Positions 15,711 to 25,600 of a DNA stretch of 64,000 bases are shown here, in pieces. The notes beneath the pieces are model-generated. The model did not search any database. It was not told the origin of the DNA and saw nothing but the letters and a program-made list of their open reading frames with translations. A program made the translations under genes and the position numbers. The stretch's first letter is position 1. Every line of letters begins with the position of its first letter. The DNA is taken from positions 1,961,026 through 2,025,025 of the forward strand of contig NZ_CP113797.1 in assembly GCF_026802175.1 (NCBI RefSeq). Direction: 5' to 3'. The stretch comes from Thermocoleostomius sinensis A174. GTDB lineage: Bacteria; Cyanobacteriota; Cyanobacteriia; Elainellales; Elainellaceae.

Positions 15711-18533
15711 TCACATCGGTTGCATCACTTGCTGCAAGCGTTGGCTTTCCAGTTCCAACACGCGACGGGCAAAATCTGGATCATGGTCGAGAAGATCATC
15801 AAAGGTATCAACTGGTACAGCCAGAATGCGAGTGTTTGCAGCATCTGCAACAATGGTATTTTCTAGATGGCTATGGGTTAACACTTCTAGTTCATCCAAT
15901 GCTTGCCCCGGATGCAGGCGTTCAACAGCCACGGCATTAGCTTGTTGATAGTGAATCTTGGCATCACCTTCCATCAGCAACAGCAACTCTCGACAGGTAT
16001 CGCCGGCTTCAGTAATGACATCTCCAGTGGAATAGGCTCTCACTTCAGAGCGATCGGCTAACGCCATTAACGTATCAGTATGCATTTGATGAAAGAAATC
16101 GCTATTAAATAAGTAAATCATTTTCTCTAGCCGTGGAAAGGCTGTTAGCGATTGAGGCGATGGTGAAGCAAGCAGTTGGGCGATTGTTTCCTGAATAATA
16201 GGATGATTAAACTCAGCTTGATTCGATTCCGAAAGATGGCGAGCGATCGTTTCAGCCCGTCTTGGATCAAGATGGGCAATGACATAAAGGGCAGTTGCTT
16301 GCACTAAGGGTTCGCTTTGCTGCAATAGGGATTCGATGTAGCCAACAATTTCTTCAGAGGATTTCATTGAGCTAACAACCGTCGCCGTTTCGGGTTCAAG
16401 TAGCGTTCTAACCACGTCCGGAGGCAAGCGTTTGATGAGACGATCGGTTTCTTCTGTGCGCCAGTCTGCTGCTTGCAAATGTTCTGCTGCAATATCGCCA
16501 GCCAGTTGTTTCAATGATTGCACCAGTGGCATCATTGGGGTATTCGTAGGTAGAGTCGTCAGCGTTTCCAAAATTGTTTGCACAATCAATTTTTGTTTTT
16601 GATAAACACTTGCCTCTAATAGAGATACTGCCGATCGAGCTTCTCGCAACACAAGTTGATTCAGAGCACGATAGCAGGCTACCCAGTCTGTCAAGCGAGC
16701 TAACAGCGCTTCAATTTTTGCCACACCCCCTAAATCAGGAGACAGTTCTCTGACTAGCCAATCTTCTTCAGAGGCAGTGATGGAATATTCACGCCGTAAT
16801 GCCTGTAGCTGGGTAGCATCCCACGCCTCAGCACCCGATCGATCGGTCTGCTGTTGGCGCAATCGCATCAGTCGCTCTAAGGATTTTTGATATCCGCTTA
16901 ATCGAATTTGATTTTCTAAACTGCGCTGGCGATGGGGATTCAGCAACTCTGAATCTTCGATACCCAGTTCTTCCAAAACCTCACGGTGTTCATCATCACT
17001 GATGTCGAGTTCGTGCCGCATTTGCTGTAACACCGCCAAACTATTGGAATAGTTCACATAGCCTTCTTCCAGCGCCTCCCGAACAACCCCTTTATAAGCT
17101 TCATGACGTTTTTCGCGGGTAAAGCCGGGTAACACCTTGGCTAACACATAGACTTCGTTAGTGTGTAGATCGTCCAGAGAGCGCCCTTCTAGATATTGAG
17201 ATACATCAAGCTGTAATTTCTCTAGCTGTTTTCGGAACCGACTGGCCAAATTTTCTCGTGAATAGCGATCGGGGCTGCGATTCCATGTTTTTTGTAGCCA
17301 TAGCGTACTGAAAAAAACCAACACTAAGTCGTAAATATATTGCACCCATATAGGGGTCAACAAAATTAAAGGACGCGCCGCAAAAATAAAGAAAAAATTG
17401 AATATCGCAAAGGTGCACAATGCAAAGATGCGGTGTCGAATGACATCTGGCGAAATATTTGCCTGCTGATACCGGGCTTGAATATAAGATTCGATAGCGC
17501 GTCCTACTCCATAGCCGATTGCAGTGAATCCACCTAATACCAACGGCACCGCCAACAGTTTCGGAATGTTAATGGGTTGACCAAATAGATATAAGCCTGG
17601 ATTCAGTAAAGCTGCTAATTGATTGGGATCGCGATTCCAAATTCCTGAAAAGTAATAGTTCCAGTTACCAGCATAAAGATAATAGTAAAGGAAATAACCA
17701 ATCACCAACCCAACATAGCCATAGCGTATAAGCGACGTGGCAGGCTTGTTTAAGCCATCCCAGTAGCTACGCTCAGAATCAATATCAAAACAAGGGCTTT
17801 GACAGGCGACGCAAGCGCTTTGTTCGTTGCCATCGGGTAGCACAGTGCGGCACATAGACTGCGTAATTTTTCGATCGCTCATGTGGGCTTTGCTGCCCAA
17901 CAGGCCTCCCGGTTCACTAAAAATCGTTTGGACTGGAGCCATCGGACAGAAATAATGACACCAAGACTTACCGCCGTACCAGTAACCAACCGCGATCGCC
18001 ACTGCTATTGTGAACAAAAGCCACAATCCTAAAATCAAGCGATCGGCATTAAAAAATAGAATACGTCCACATAAACCGATGAACAACCAAGCGAATTGAA
18101 CATAGAGGTAATTTCGACCCAGCCAAGAATTTGGATCGACTTTGGCCAGTTCATAGCGAACTTTACCAGTTTTTGGATGCTCTCGCTTAAATTGGCGCTG
18201 CCATCCTAACGCCCTTGGAATTTGAGAAAGGAACGACAACGGGCAAATCCGTCGCCATAGCTCATGCCCAAACACCAGCAAAACAAAAATGGCAGACGGA
18301 ACAATTGCACCCCAAAACAAGGTAGCCCCGATTGGATAAGGTTGTTCGACCAAGCATTCACCCTGTACTTGCACGCATTGATCTGTGAGGCGCAGTGGAC
18401 TCCAGGGATGATTGGGTTCTGTGAGAACGGCTGTCCAGGGGTCATAGAACAATGACGCAATCAAAAGCAGCCAGCCGATCGTCAACACCCAGCGAACCCA
18501 ATGCATCTCGCGTTCTGGAAAGTTGGCAAACAT
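15711..18533 (-). CDS. Polyferredoxin-type membrane protein with C-terminal cyclic-nucleotide-binding domain
   Basis: The product has about 940 residues. The N-terminal third has several transmembrane helices with NapH/NosR-like cysteine motifs: RRICPLSFLSQ, WCHYFCPMAP and CVACQSPCFD, which suggest membrane electron transfer through 4Fe-4S clusters. More membrane helices follow to about 420, then a long helical region with HEAT-like repeats (for example VQATALYVIAHLDP). It ends with a cNMP-binding domain (FHQMHTDTLMALADRS, VITEAGDTCRELLLLMEGDA, GQALDELEVL). The arrangement suggests redox transfer controlled by a small ligand, but partners are not known. The ATG at 18533 with GAGAG nearby is preferred to a GTG at 18566. 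It appears to be a single-gene unit. Confidence 0.8.
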   Translation of the reverse strand: MFANFPEREMHWVRWVLTIGWLLLIASLFYDPWTAVLTEPNHPWSPLRLTDQCVQVQGECLVEQPYPIGATLFWGAIVPSAIFVLLVFGHELWRRICPLSFLSQIPRALGWQRQFKREHPKTGKVRYELAKVDPNSWLGRNYLYVQFAWLFIGLCGRILFFNADRLILGLWLLFTIAVAIAVGYWYGGKSWCHYFCPMAPVQTIFSEPGGLLGSKAHMSDRKITQSMCRTVLPDGNEQSACVACQSPCFDIDSERSYWDGLNKPATSLIRYGYVGLVIGYFLYYYLYAGNWNYYFSGIWNRDPNQLAALLNPGLYLFGQPINIPKLLAVPLVLGGFTAIGYGVGRAIESYIQARYQQANISPDVIRHRIFALCTFAIFNFFFIFAARPLILLTPIWVQYIYDLVLVFFSTLWLQKTWNRSPDRYSRENLASRFRKQLEKLQLDVSQYLEGRSLDDLHTNEVYVLAKVLPGFTREKRHEAYKGVVREALEEGYVNYSNSLAVLQQMRHELDISDDEHREVLEELGIEDSELLNPHRQRSLENQIRLSGYQKSLERLMRLRQQQTDRSGAEAWDATQLQALRREYSITASEEDWLVRELSPDLGGVAKIEALLARLTDWVACYRALNQLVLREARSAVSLLEASVYQKQKLIVQTILETLTTLPTNTPMMPLVQSLKQLAGDIAAEHLQAADWRTEETDRLIKRLPPDVVRTLLEPETATVVSSMKSSEEIVGYIESLLQQSEPLVQATALYVIAHLDPRRAETIARHLSESNQAEFNHPIIQETIAQLLASPSPQSLTAFPRLEKMIYLFNSDFFHQMHTDTLMALADRSEVRAYSTGDVITEAGDTCRELLLLMEGDAKIHYQQANAVAVERLHPGQALDELEVLTHSHLENTIVADAANTRILAVPVDTFDDLLDHDPDFARRVLELESQRLQQVMQPM

Positions 18534-18632
18534 AGACTTTTCTCTCAATAATCCAGGGTTATACACGGGCTGTGGACGGTGGTTGCTTACTGTTGCGGCA
18601 CAGGCAGACGGGGCAGAGCGGTAGTTTTAGCT

Positions 18633-19166
18633 TTACCACAACGCCCTGACTGTTTGAGACACAAACCGCAAAACCCCCGACTCTTGCTCAGTTTGATACA
18701 CGATTGTCAATTGTTCCTGATCGTCGAGTTCATAGCGTTGTGCGCCCTGCAATGCGTTGAGATAGCGTATCTCTTGACTCATGATCGGTTCTTCGCAAGC
18801 CTTAAATGTGGATGCCAAGGGGCTAATCGTTAACCGATCGCCATCCAATTCGTAACCGCCCATAAAGCGATTACAGCCGCCTGATCCAGTAACGCGACCA
18901 TCGGCAAAGTCGGCAGTAAGTTCGATTCCTTGAGATGGAACCATCGGTGTAGGAGTGTTATCTGCGGTCATGTTCACGAGCCGCCAATTGCCTACAATCG
19001 AAGACGTTTGAGCCATTTGTAAAGAGATATTTCTAGAAGGTGCTTGAGCAATGGCTGGAAGCATAACTACGGCTCCACTGCCTGCTATTGCCATCATCAC
19101 AATGCAACGAATGATCTTTGGAGTAACTATCTGATTCAATGAATCGATACCATTCAAACTATACAT
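18633..19166 (-). CDS. META-domain (HslJ-like) secreted protein
   Basis: The 177-residue product has an N-terminal hydrophobic signal segment (about 20-42, IRCIVMMAIAGSGAVVMLPAI) followed by one META domain: IVGNWRLVNM, then DGRVTGSGGCNRFMGGYELDGDRL, with CEEP near the middle. The G-x-G-G-C-N-x-x-x-G-x-Y core is the family signature. META proteins are extracytoplasmic and are linked to stress or novobiocin resistance in E. coli HslJ; the exact role here is unknown. The ATG at 19166 is clear. It lies upstream of, and on the same strand as, the polyferredoxin gene with a gap of about 100 bp, so co-transcription is possible. Confidence 0.85.
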   Translation of the reverse strand: MYSLNGIDSLNQIVTPKIIRCIVMMAIAGSGAVVMLPAIAQAPSRNISLQMAQTSSIVGNWRLVNMTADNTPTPMVPSQGIELTADFADGRVTGSGGCNRFMGGYELDGDRLTISPLASTFKACEEPIMSQEIRYLNALQGAQRYELDDQEQLTIVYQTEQESGVLRFVSQTVRALW

Positions 19167-19609
19167 GGAACTACCTGAAGATTAAATTCAAGAATTAATA
19201 CTAGCTGATATAGCCCTGTTATAAACCTTGACTGAGGTACACCAACTTGAAATGAGGATAGCCCTCTGCAACGACGATCGCCTCCTTGGATGGAGACGTG
19301 ACCGTGTAAGACAAGCTTTAGTTTGCTCTAGAAAAACTATGAATTTGATATGAAAGGATGAATTGATCCCGTTAGAGCGTACCCTCAAACGATTAGCCTA
19401 AATGCCGTCCTAATCATACCGTAGACGCTTGCCAACCCACTGCATGTCTAAGTCAATGCATGTCATTTCAACAAATCAGACCTGGAATACTGCAAATACC
19501 TACCTAATTCACAGAAAACTTTAAGATTGATTGCAATCTTGCAAACTTTATTTCTCAGTCAGTTTCCGGCACACTGAGGAAAACACCCAGAGTTAATGCT
19601 ATAAATGCA
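19167..19609. other. Intergenic stretch between divergent genes
   Basis: About 440 bp separate the META gene from ackA. It must hold both promoters. The only repeat I note is TGCATGTC at 19441-19448 and again at 19457-19464, 16 bp apart and about 150 bp before ackA, which could be paired protein-binding sites. Confidence 0.4.
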
Positions 19610-20830
19610 ATGAAAATCTTGATCCTGAATGCCGGATCTAGCAGCCAAAAAAGTTGTCTCTACGACATTTCCCGTGATGTCTTGCCAGATGACCCACCAG
19701 AGCCAATTTGGGAGGGGATGATCGATTGGACGCATCAAGCCGGGATCGCTGAGATCCAGGTCAAGACCGTGGCACAGGAGGTGACAAAAACGGTGCCATA
19801 CACCGATCGCCCCCCGGTGGTAGAACAGATGCTAGCAACGATGTGGCAGGGGGAAACCCAAGTGCTGAGCACCCCTAGCGAAATTGAGGCGGTGGGGCAT
19901 CGAGTGGTGCATGGCGGGCGGAAATACCACGACAGCATTCGCATCACCTCAGAGGTGAAAGCTGCGATCGCCCAGTTGTCCGAACTGGCCCCGGTGCATA
20001 ATGCTGCTAATCTAGAGGGCATTGAAGCGGCGGAGGCCATTTTGGGTGAGCAAGTGTTACAGGTAGCTGTATTCGACACAGCTTTTCATGCCCAAATGCC
20101 GGATGCTGCTGCCATCTATCCAGGGGCGTATGACTGGATTGAGAAGGGTATTTATCGCTATGGATTCCACGGAACAAGTCATCAGTATTGTGCCGAACGA
20201 GCGGCGAGTTTGTTGGGGCAAGACTTACAAGATCTGCGCTTAATTACCTGCCATTTGGGCAATGGAGCCTCGCTAGCTGCCATTCGCAATGGGCGCAGTA
20301 TTGATACAACGATGGGATTTACACCGCTGGATGGCTTGATGATGGGAACGCGATCGGGCGCAGTTGATCCTAGTATTCTGATTCATTTAATGCGGCATGA
20401 AGGGTATGATGCCGACAAACTTGACCATTTGCTCAACAAACAGGCAGGACTGCTAGGTATTTCAGGCGTTTCTAATGACATGCGGCAAATTATGAAGGCG
20501 ATCGACGCGGGGAACAATCGGGCTAAACTGGCGATCGATATTTACATTCATCGCTTGCGAGCCTATATTGGCTCAATGCTGGCTAGTTTGGGCGGTCTGG
20601 ATGGGCTGATCTTTACAGCAGGCGTCGGAGAAAATTCTCCGCTGATTCGGGCTGCGGCCTGTGAGGCGTTTGCATTTTTAGGACTCAAGCTAGATGAAGA
20701 AAAGAATGCAGGTCGTCCCCGCGATCAACTGATTTCTACGCCTGATTCAACCGTGAAGGTATTGGTCATTCATACGCAAGAAGATTGGACGATCGCCCGT
20801 GATTGTTGGAAGCTATCGCGACTCCATTAA
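19610..20830 (+). CDS. ackA: Acetate kinase
   Basis: The 406-residue product is a full-length acetate kinase: MKILILNAGSSSQK at the N-terminus, VVHGGRKYHDS, FDTAFHAQMP, YGFHGTSHQY, CHLGNGASLAAI, GLMMGTRSGAVDP and ENSPLIR. All ASKHA-fold phosphate and acetate motifs are present. It interconverts acetate plus ATP and acetyl phosphate plus ADP in fermentative carbon overflow. No phosphotransacetylase gene is adjacent. The ATG at 19610 matches the family start. The metallophosphoesterase gene follows after 42 bp and may be co-transcribed. Confidence 0.97.
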   Translation: MKILILNAGSSSQKSCLYDISRDVLPDDPPEPIWEGMIDWTHQAGIAEIQVKTVAQEVTKTVPYTDRPPVVEQMLATMWQGETQVLSTPSEIEAVGHRVVHGGRKYHDSIRITSEVKAAIAQLSELAPVHNAANLEGIEAAEAILGEQVLQVAVFDTAFHAQMPDAAAIYPGAYDWIEKGIYRYGFHGTSHQYCAERAASLLGQDLQDLRLITCHLGNGASLAAIRNGRSIDTTMGFTPLDGLMMGTRSGAVDPSILIHLMRHEGYDADKLDHLLNKQAGLLGISGVSNDMRQIMKAIDAGNNRAKLAIDIYIHRLRAYIGSMLASLGGLDGLIFTAGVGENSPLIRAAACEAFAFLGLKLDEEKNAGRPRDQLISTPDSTVKVLVIHTQEDWTIARDCWKLSRLH

Positions 20831-20872
20831 ACTGAAAATAAAGTGAGAAGCTGTTTGTAGCAGGATTTCATC

Positions 20873-22459
20873 ATGCAATTTGTGTCGGAGCCATCCACCG
20901 CCGTCAAGATCCAGAAAATGAAGCAACGAGTGCGGTGGCAAGACCCTTTGATTCAAGAACGGCAAATTGATCAAACTCAGTTTATTTTGGATGATGGCGC
21001 TGCCTCCAGCGAGGATTCAGAATTCTCGTTTCTGGTAATTGGCGATAGTGGTGCGGGGGCCCATCTCAGTCAAAACCCCCAGCGCCAAGTTGCTGAACTA
21101 ATGGCAGAGCACCGGGACGAATGCCGCTTTGTGTTGCACACTGGAGATGTGGTTTATTTGGTGGGGTCTAAGGAGTTCTATCCCAGCAACTTTATTGAAC
21201 CCTATCGCGAGTTTTTAGTTGGTGGCGATTATCCTGCTCAAATCCGCTACGATCGCATGGTCTTTAAGGTGCCGATTTTGCCTGTGCTAGGTAATCACGA
21301 TTACTATGAACTGCCGATTGTCTATGGCGTCTTATCCCAGCTTTCCTTGCCAATTCGTCGCCTATTTCGCTCCAGAATTGATTTTGATGTAGGCTTTCAT
21401 GGCTCTGGCAAAGGCGATGCTTATGCCCGCGCTTTTCTCGATTATCTCTGTGGAATTGCCAATCGCCAGGAATTAGCTCGCCATCTTGATCGGCGTTATA
21501 CAGGGCAAACTCGAACTGGACGCTGTTTGCGCTATCAGCCCAAGGAATTTACGCGCTTACCCAACCGCTACTATGCGTTTCACTATGGGGGGATAGATTT
21601 TTTTGCTCTGGACTCTAATACGTTTAATGCGCCATTACCTCTGTCATTAGATGCAGAAGGAGAAAACCATCGCCATCGATTAGCAGAAAAGAAATTAGAA
21701 GTTGAACAACAAAAAGAAGATGCGATCGAACAATCAACTCAGCTAAACCCCAATGATCCGATTGAAGCAGAGCAACTCGATGACTTGCGTACCAAAATCG
21801 AACATTTGGAAGAAATGGAGCGTGATATCGATAAGCAACTACAAACAACAGAATCACCAGATGTCGATTATGAACAACTAGAATGGTTACAAGATCGTTT
21901 AATTGAATCTTGGCATACCCAATCTGTGCGAGGACGAATTATTTATTTTCATCATCCTCCCTATGTCACCGAAGCAACCAAATGGGAGCAGTCGCAAACA
22001 TTAGCCGTGCGATATCGGTTACGGCACGTGTTCGATCGAGTCGCAGAGGCCGTTGGTGAACAGGCTCAGCATCGTCCTTTGGTGGATTTGGTCTTGAATG
22101 GACATGCTCACTGTTTGGAATATCTTCGCACCACGACGACAGGTCATGCAGATGCCAACATTAACTGGATTGTGTGTGGCGGTAGTGGCTATAGTTTGCG
22201 ACGACAGCGCCCCGAAGGAACGGACTTAACCGAAACGGTTGAACAACCAGGACAACCAGAACCTCGCCTAGTCGCCCGATCGCACTTATTCGTAGGTCGC
22301 ACGGGGCAAGGTTCACGCAAACGGCGTCCCTACTCGTTTATTCGCATTGATGTGAAGGCAGGGCAACCGTTGAAACTGGTGGTGCGCCCCTATGTGGCAG
22401 AACGCTATCAGCGCACTTGGTCAAATCAAGTTCTACCAGCGATCGAGCTAGGTGGATGA
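20873..22459 (+). CDS. Metallophosphoesterase, calcineurin-like
   Basis: The 528-residue product has the complete dinuclear metal site of the calcineurin-like family: VIGDSGAG, HTGDVVY, LGNHDYYE, FHHPPY and LNGHAHCLEY. An unusual charged coiled-coil segment at about residues 262-330 (many E, Q and K) is inserted between the GNHD motif and the C-terminal metal ligands. It has no signal peptide or membrane segment, so it is probably cytoplasmic. Substrate is unknown; phosphodiester or phosphomonoester hydrolysis is all the motifs show. It follows ackA closely. Confidence 0.88.
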   Translation: MQFVSEPSTAVKIQKMKQRVRWQDPLIQERQIDQTQFILDDGAASSEDSEFSFLVIGDSGAGAHLSQNPQRQVAELMAEHRDECRFVLHTGDVVYLVGSKEFYPSNFIEPYREFLVGGDYPAQIRYDRMVFKVPILPVLGNHDYYELPIVYGVLSQLSLPIRRLFRSRIDFDVGFHGSGKGDAYARAFLDYLCGIANRQELARHLDRRYTGQTRTGRCLRYQPKEFTRLPNRYYAFHYGGIDFFALDSNTFNAPLPLSLDAEGENHRHRLAEKKLEVEQQKEDAIEQSTQLNPNDPIEAEQLDDLRTKIEHLEEMERDIDKQLQTTESPDVDYEQLEWLQDRLIESWHTQSVRGRIIYFHHPPYVTEATKWEQSQTLAVRYRLRHVFDRVAEAVGEQAQHRPLVDLVLNGHAHCLEYLRTTTTGHADANINWIVCGGSGYSLRRQRPEGTDLTETVEQPGQPEPRLVARSHLFVGRTGQGSRKRRPYSFIRIDVKAGQPLKLVVRPYVAERYQRTWSNQVLPAIELGG

Positions 22460-22462
22460 TCG

Positions 22463-22495
22463 GTGTAAGGGGAATCGGACGATCGCCCCTTACAC
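22463..22495 (+). terminator. Inverted repeat just after the metallophosphoesterase gene
   Basis: GTGTAAGGGG (22463-22472) and CCCCTTACAC (22486-22495) form a perfect 10-bp stem with a 13-nt loop, starting 3 nt after the stop codon. No T-run follows, so termination or mRNA 3' protection is likely but not certain. Confidence 0.55.
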
Positions 22496-22627
22496 AAACC
22501 GACCTATCACCTAGAGAGGAGCGCAATTAGAAACTAAACTGCATTTGCATATTGCTCACAAACACCGTCGGATTGCTGTCAAATTGCTGTCAAAGTCGTT
22601 GGGAGACCTCCCCTTTTGCAAAAGCTT

Positions 22628-24073
22628 TTAGCTTTGAACCTCTTCCGCAGTTGGCTCAACTTCGGCTCTGTGAACAGGTGCACTGTGGGGCAATAACCAG
22701 CTAAGTAAAATCGCTGTTAAACCACCTGTGGTAATGCTAGAGCCAAATACGTTCTTAATGAACGCAGATTGATTCGCCAAGATGTCAGGGACAAACGCAA
22801 CGCCCAAGCCCAACCCCAGCGACACTGCGACAATAATTGCTGCCCGTCGATCGATTCCTGCCGATGCCACTATGTTCAATCCGGCCACCGCGATCGAACC
22901 AAACATCACCAACGTCGCTCCACCTAGAACGGGTTGGGGCAACGCTTGGAAAATGCCTCCAACGATTGGCAGTAATCCCAACAGTGCGAAAATCCCTGCC
23001 ACGTAGAAACCCACGTAGCGACTGCCTACGCCTGTCATCTGAATGACCCCGTTATTTTGGCTAAAGGTGGTATTGGGAAAAGTATTTAAGACGGCTGCAA
23101 TGGCAGAGTTGACACCATCGCCCATAACTCCTCCCTTGATGCGACGCAGATAAACTGGGCCTCTTACGGGTTCTCCTGACACCGCAGAAGTGGCCGTTAG
23201 GTCGCCAACGGTCTCAATTGCTGTGAGCACATACAGCAGAATGAATGGTAAGAAAGCACTAAAATCAAAACTCATGCCATAGCGAAAGGGAATGGGAAGG
23301 CGAACGATCGGTAAACTGCTCAAGGCGCTGAAATTGACAATACCTAGAAACAGAGCAACAATGTAGCCAACAACTAACCCGATCGCAATTGCTCCCATGC
23401 GCAGAAACCGATTGCGCGACATGGTGAGGATCACAACGATCGCCAATACCAGACCACCCAAGGCTAAATTTTGGGGACTACCAAATGTACCGTTCTGTTG
23501 AGCAATGGTTCCTCCCCCCAAGCTGGTAATTCCAGTTCTGATTAACCCCAAACCAATAATCATCACGACCGTACCAGATACGATCGGCGTAATGATTCTG
23601 CTCATTAAATGCAAAAACCGACTGAGAATAATCTCAACGGCTGAGCCAAAGAAGCAAAGCCCAAAAATAAGCGCCAAAGCCTGCTCTGGCGATTGTCCAG
23701 CAGCCGTCGCGGCTGTACCTACCCCAATGATAGGGCCAAGAAATGCAAAACTGGTTCCTTGTAAACTCAGCAAGCCCGAACCTACCGGCCCAAACTTGCG
23801 ACACTGAATAAAGGTACAAAGCCCCGAAGCAAACAGCGACATGCTGATGATATAGCTAGTGTTAATTGGATCGAGTTCAAGGGCATTACTGATAATTAAA
23901 GGCGGGGTAATAATTCCAACAAAAGCAGCCAAGACGTGCTGCAAGGCGACAAAAATCGATTCGGCAACGGGTGGCTTGTCTGTTAGCCCATAGATTAAAT
24001 CTGATCGCAGTCTTGGTTCTTCGATCGTCTCTTGAGCGTCTTCTAAGGTTAGCTCACGGTCTGCCTGCGTCAT
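22628..24073 (-). CDS. NCS2-family purine/pyrimidine permease
   Basis: The 481-residue product is a nucleobase:cation symporter of the NCS2 (uracil/xanthine) family: about 12-14 hydrophobic helices, QHVLAAFVGIITPPLI near the N-terminus, QGTSFAFLGP, and the signature IETVGDLTATSAVSGEPV in the middle. Substrate could be xanthine, urate or uracil; the Q-H in helix 1 and E-T-V-G-D favour the xanthine/urate branch, but this is inference. The ATG at 24073 has GGAGG a few nt upstream. It is monocistronic and divergent from the gene at 24691. Confidence 0.9.
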   Translation of the reverse strand: MTQADRELTLEDAQETIEEPRLRSDLIYGLTDKPPVAESIFVALQHVLAAFVGIITPPLIISNALELDPINTSYIISMSLFASGLCTFIQCRKFGPVGSGLLSLQGTSFAFLGPIIGVGTAATAAGQSPEQALALIFGLCFFGSAVEIILSRFLHLMSRIITPIVSGTVVMIIGLGLIRTGITSLGGGTIAQQNGTFGSPQNLALGGLVLAIVVILTMSRNRFLRMGAIAIGLVVGYIVALFLGIVNFSALSSLPIVRLPIPFRYGMSFDFSAFLPFILLYVLTAIETVGDLTATSAVSGEPVRGPVYLRRIKGGVMGDGVNSAIAAVLNTFPNTTFSQNNGVIQMTGVGSRYVGFYVAGIFALLGLLPIVGGIFQALPQPVLGGATLVMFGSIAVAGLNIVASAGIDRRAAIIVAVSLGLGLGVAFVPDILANQSAFIKNVFGSSITTGGLTAILLSWLLPHSAPVHRAEVEPTAEEVQS

Positions 24074-24439
24074 GTCTCCTCCGAATAGGGTTTAAATCGT
24101 ATATCAACATTTGCAATCAACAGCAGTTGTTTTTGTCGTAATTGCTACTAATGCTCATTGGTCTACCGCTATTTAGGCGATTTTCAACAAAATTTAGGAT
24201 TCACGCATTCTGACAGAAGATAAATCACTGACTTGATTTAACATGCTTTAGTGTGTGCGGCATACTGTATACAATACAATTGTTAACGATAAGAAAGTCT
24301 AAGCAGAAATTCTGTGTTCAAAGGCACAAGTTGCTGCAAGGATCGCCCGCTTTATCGGTGAGGCTCCTGGTAATTTGTATCAGAACGTACATAACATTCA
24401 AATTTATTGGAGCTAGGATGTTGAGCCTGAGGCAACCCT

Positions 24440-24607
24440 GATCAACCTGATTGACTGACAATCCTCGATGACCCTCACCCTACATTCCTCTCCCCGAACC
24501 GGAGAGAGACTTTAAAAACCCTCGATCGTCTCGACCCTCTTCACCCCATCTGGGAGAAGGGGTTGGGGGATGAAAGGGTAACGATGTGTCAATCAATCAG
24601 CCTGATC
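24440..24607. repeat. MITE-like element with 21-bp terminal inverted repeats
   Basis: GATCAACCTGATTGACTGACA (24440-24460) and the reverse complement of 24587-24607 agree at 18 of 21 positions, bounding a 168-bp non-coding unit. The inside holds CTCTCC/GGAGAG hairpins and C-rich/G-rich runs of the type common in cyanobacterial intergenic repeats. No target duplication is clear. The rest of the 24074-24690 gap shows no gene. Confidence 0.55.
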
Positions 24608-24690
24608 AACGATAGCTTGGCTGGCTGTTAATTGATGACTCTATCTTCAAGTTGATCTCGTTCAAAACTAAACTTCAGGAGTTCGATCGT

Positions 24691-25518
24691 TTGATTATGT
24701 TCAAATTGTTGAAGGTTTTAGGTCGCAAGCTGGGTGTTTTGGTTGTATCGACCGTCCTTGGATGGGTAGTGCTGCTGGGAAATCCGCTGTCTGCAACTGC
24801 CGACAAAGCTCCGCAATCTATGATGTTTGATGCGACCACCGATGGAGTAACCATTGCCGCTATCTATGAAACAACTCCGGATACTCAGAAAGAGATTGTC
24901 TCTAGCGTTTTGAAATCAAGTAAATCTTTCTTTAAAAAAGCTCCTGGATTTAGTAGCTTCTCGGTTCTGCAAAGTGAAGATGGTACGCGCGTTATTGCGT
25001 TGACTCAGTGGCAAGATGCAGCTAGTTATGAAGCATCGCTGACTCAATCGACAGAAGACTATGCTGCCAAGTACTCCAAGAAAGAGAAGTCGAAAGACAA
25101 AGTCACCGCCGAACCGACCAAAACAATCATGTTCAAAGTGGAACAAACCTTGGCTCCGCCGGGAATGAAAGCGGCAATCCGCGGTAAAAATGCCCTGGTG
25201 CAGTTCAGCGAGATCACTGCCAACAGTCCTGATGACATAACCACGCTGTTGACCGCTGCCGAAGAACAATTGCCTCACATTACAGAGATGTATCCGGCTC
25301 CACGATCGGCAGTTTTGCTGAAAAGTGTAGACAGTGCAGATTTGGCAATGTTAGCAAGCTGGGGCTATGTTGAAGAGTTTGATGACCTGACCTTGGTTCC
25401 CACCCTTGCTGTATTGCCCGACGATGTAAGCACGCTGACAGCGAATGATGAACATCTCTACGAAGTGATGAAAATTATTGCGGCAAAACCGGAAAAAAGT
25501 GAAGCCAAGGACGATTAA
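24691..25518 (+). CDS. Secreted ABM-like (dimeric alpha-beta barrel) protein
   Basis: The product of about 275 residues has an N-terminal signal or anchor (LGRKLGVLVVSTVLGWVVLLG). The next part resembles an antibiotic-biosynthesis-monooxygenase-type ferredoxin-like fold: KAPGFSSFSVLQSEDGTRVIALTQW, with the usual F-x-x-x-x-V-L then I-x-L-T-Q-W-x-x-x-x-S-Y pattern. A second, weaker repeat of the fold fills the C-terminal half. Enzymatic activity cannot be asserted. AGGAG at 24677-24681 is 9 nt from a TTG at 24691 and 15 nt from an ATG at 24697, so the start is between these. The DUF1275 gene and a small secreted-protein gene follow on the same strand with short gaps. Confidence 0.65.
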   Translation: MIMFKLLKVLGRKLGVLVVSTVLGWVVLLGNPLSATADKAPQSMMFDATTDGVTIAAIYETTPDTQKEIVSSVLKSSKSFFKKAPGFSSFSVLQSEDGTRVIALTQWQDAASYEASLTQSTEDYAAKYSKKEKSKDKVTAEPTKTIMFKVEQTLAPPGMKAAIRGKNALVQFSEITANSPDDITTLLTAAEEQLPHITEMYPAPRSAVLLKSVDSADLAMLASWGYVEEFDDLTLVPTLAVLPDDVSTLTANDEHLYEVMKIIAAKPEKSEAKDD

Positions 25519-25546
25519 TCGATTAATCGATCGTTATCTTATCTGA

Positions 25547-25572
25547 GACCGTTATCTAAGACCGTTATCTAA
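25547..25572 (+). repeat. Tandem 13-bp repeat GACCGTTATCTAA
   Basis: GACCGTTATCTAA is repeated exactly at 25547-25559 and 25560-25572, with a partial copy (CGTTATCT) just before. It lies in the leader of the DUF1275 gene, about 30 bp before its start. A regulator site or simple slippage are both possible. Confidence 0.6.
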
Positions 25573-25600
25573 AACCGGCACGGCGATAGGAGAATGACCC

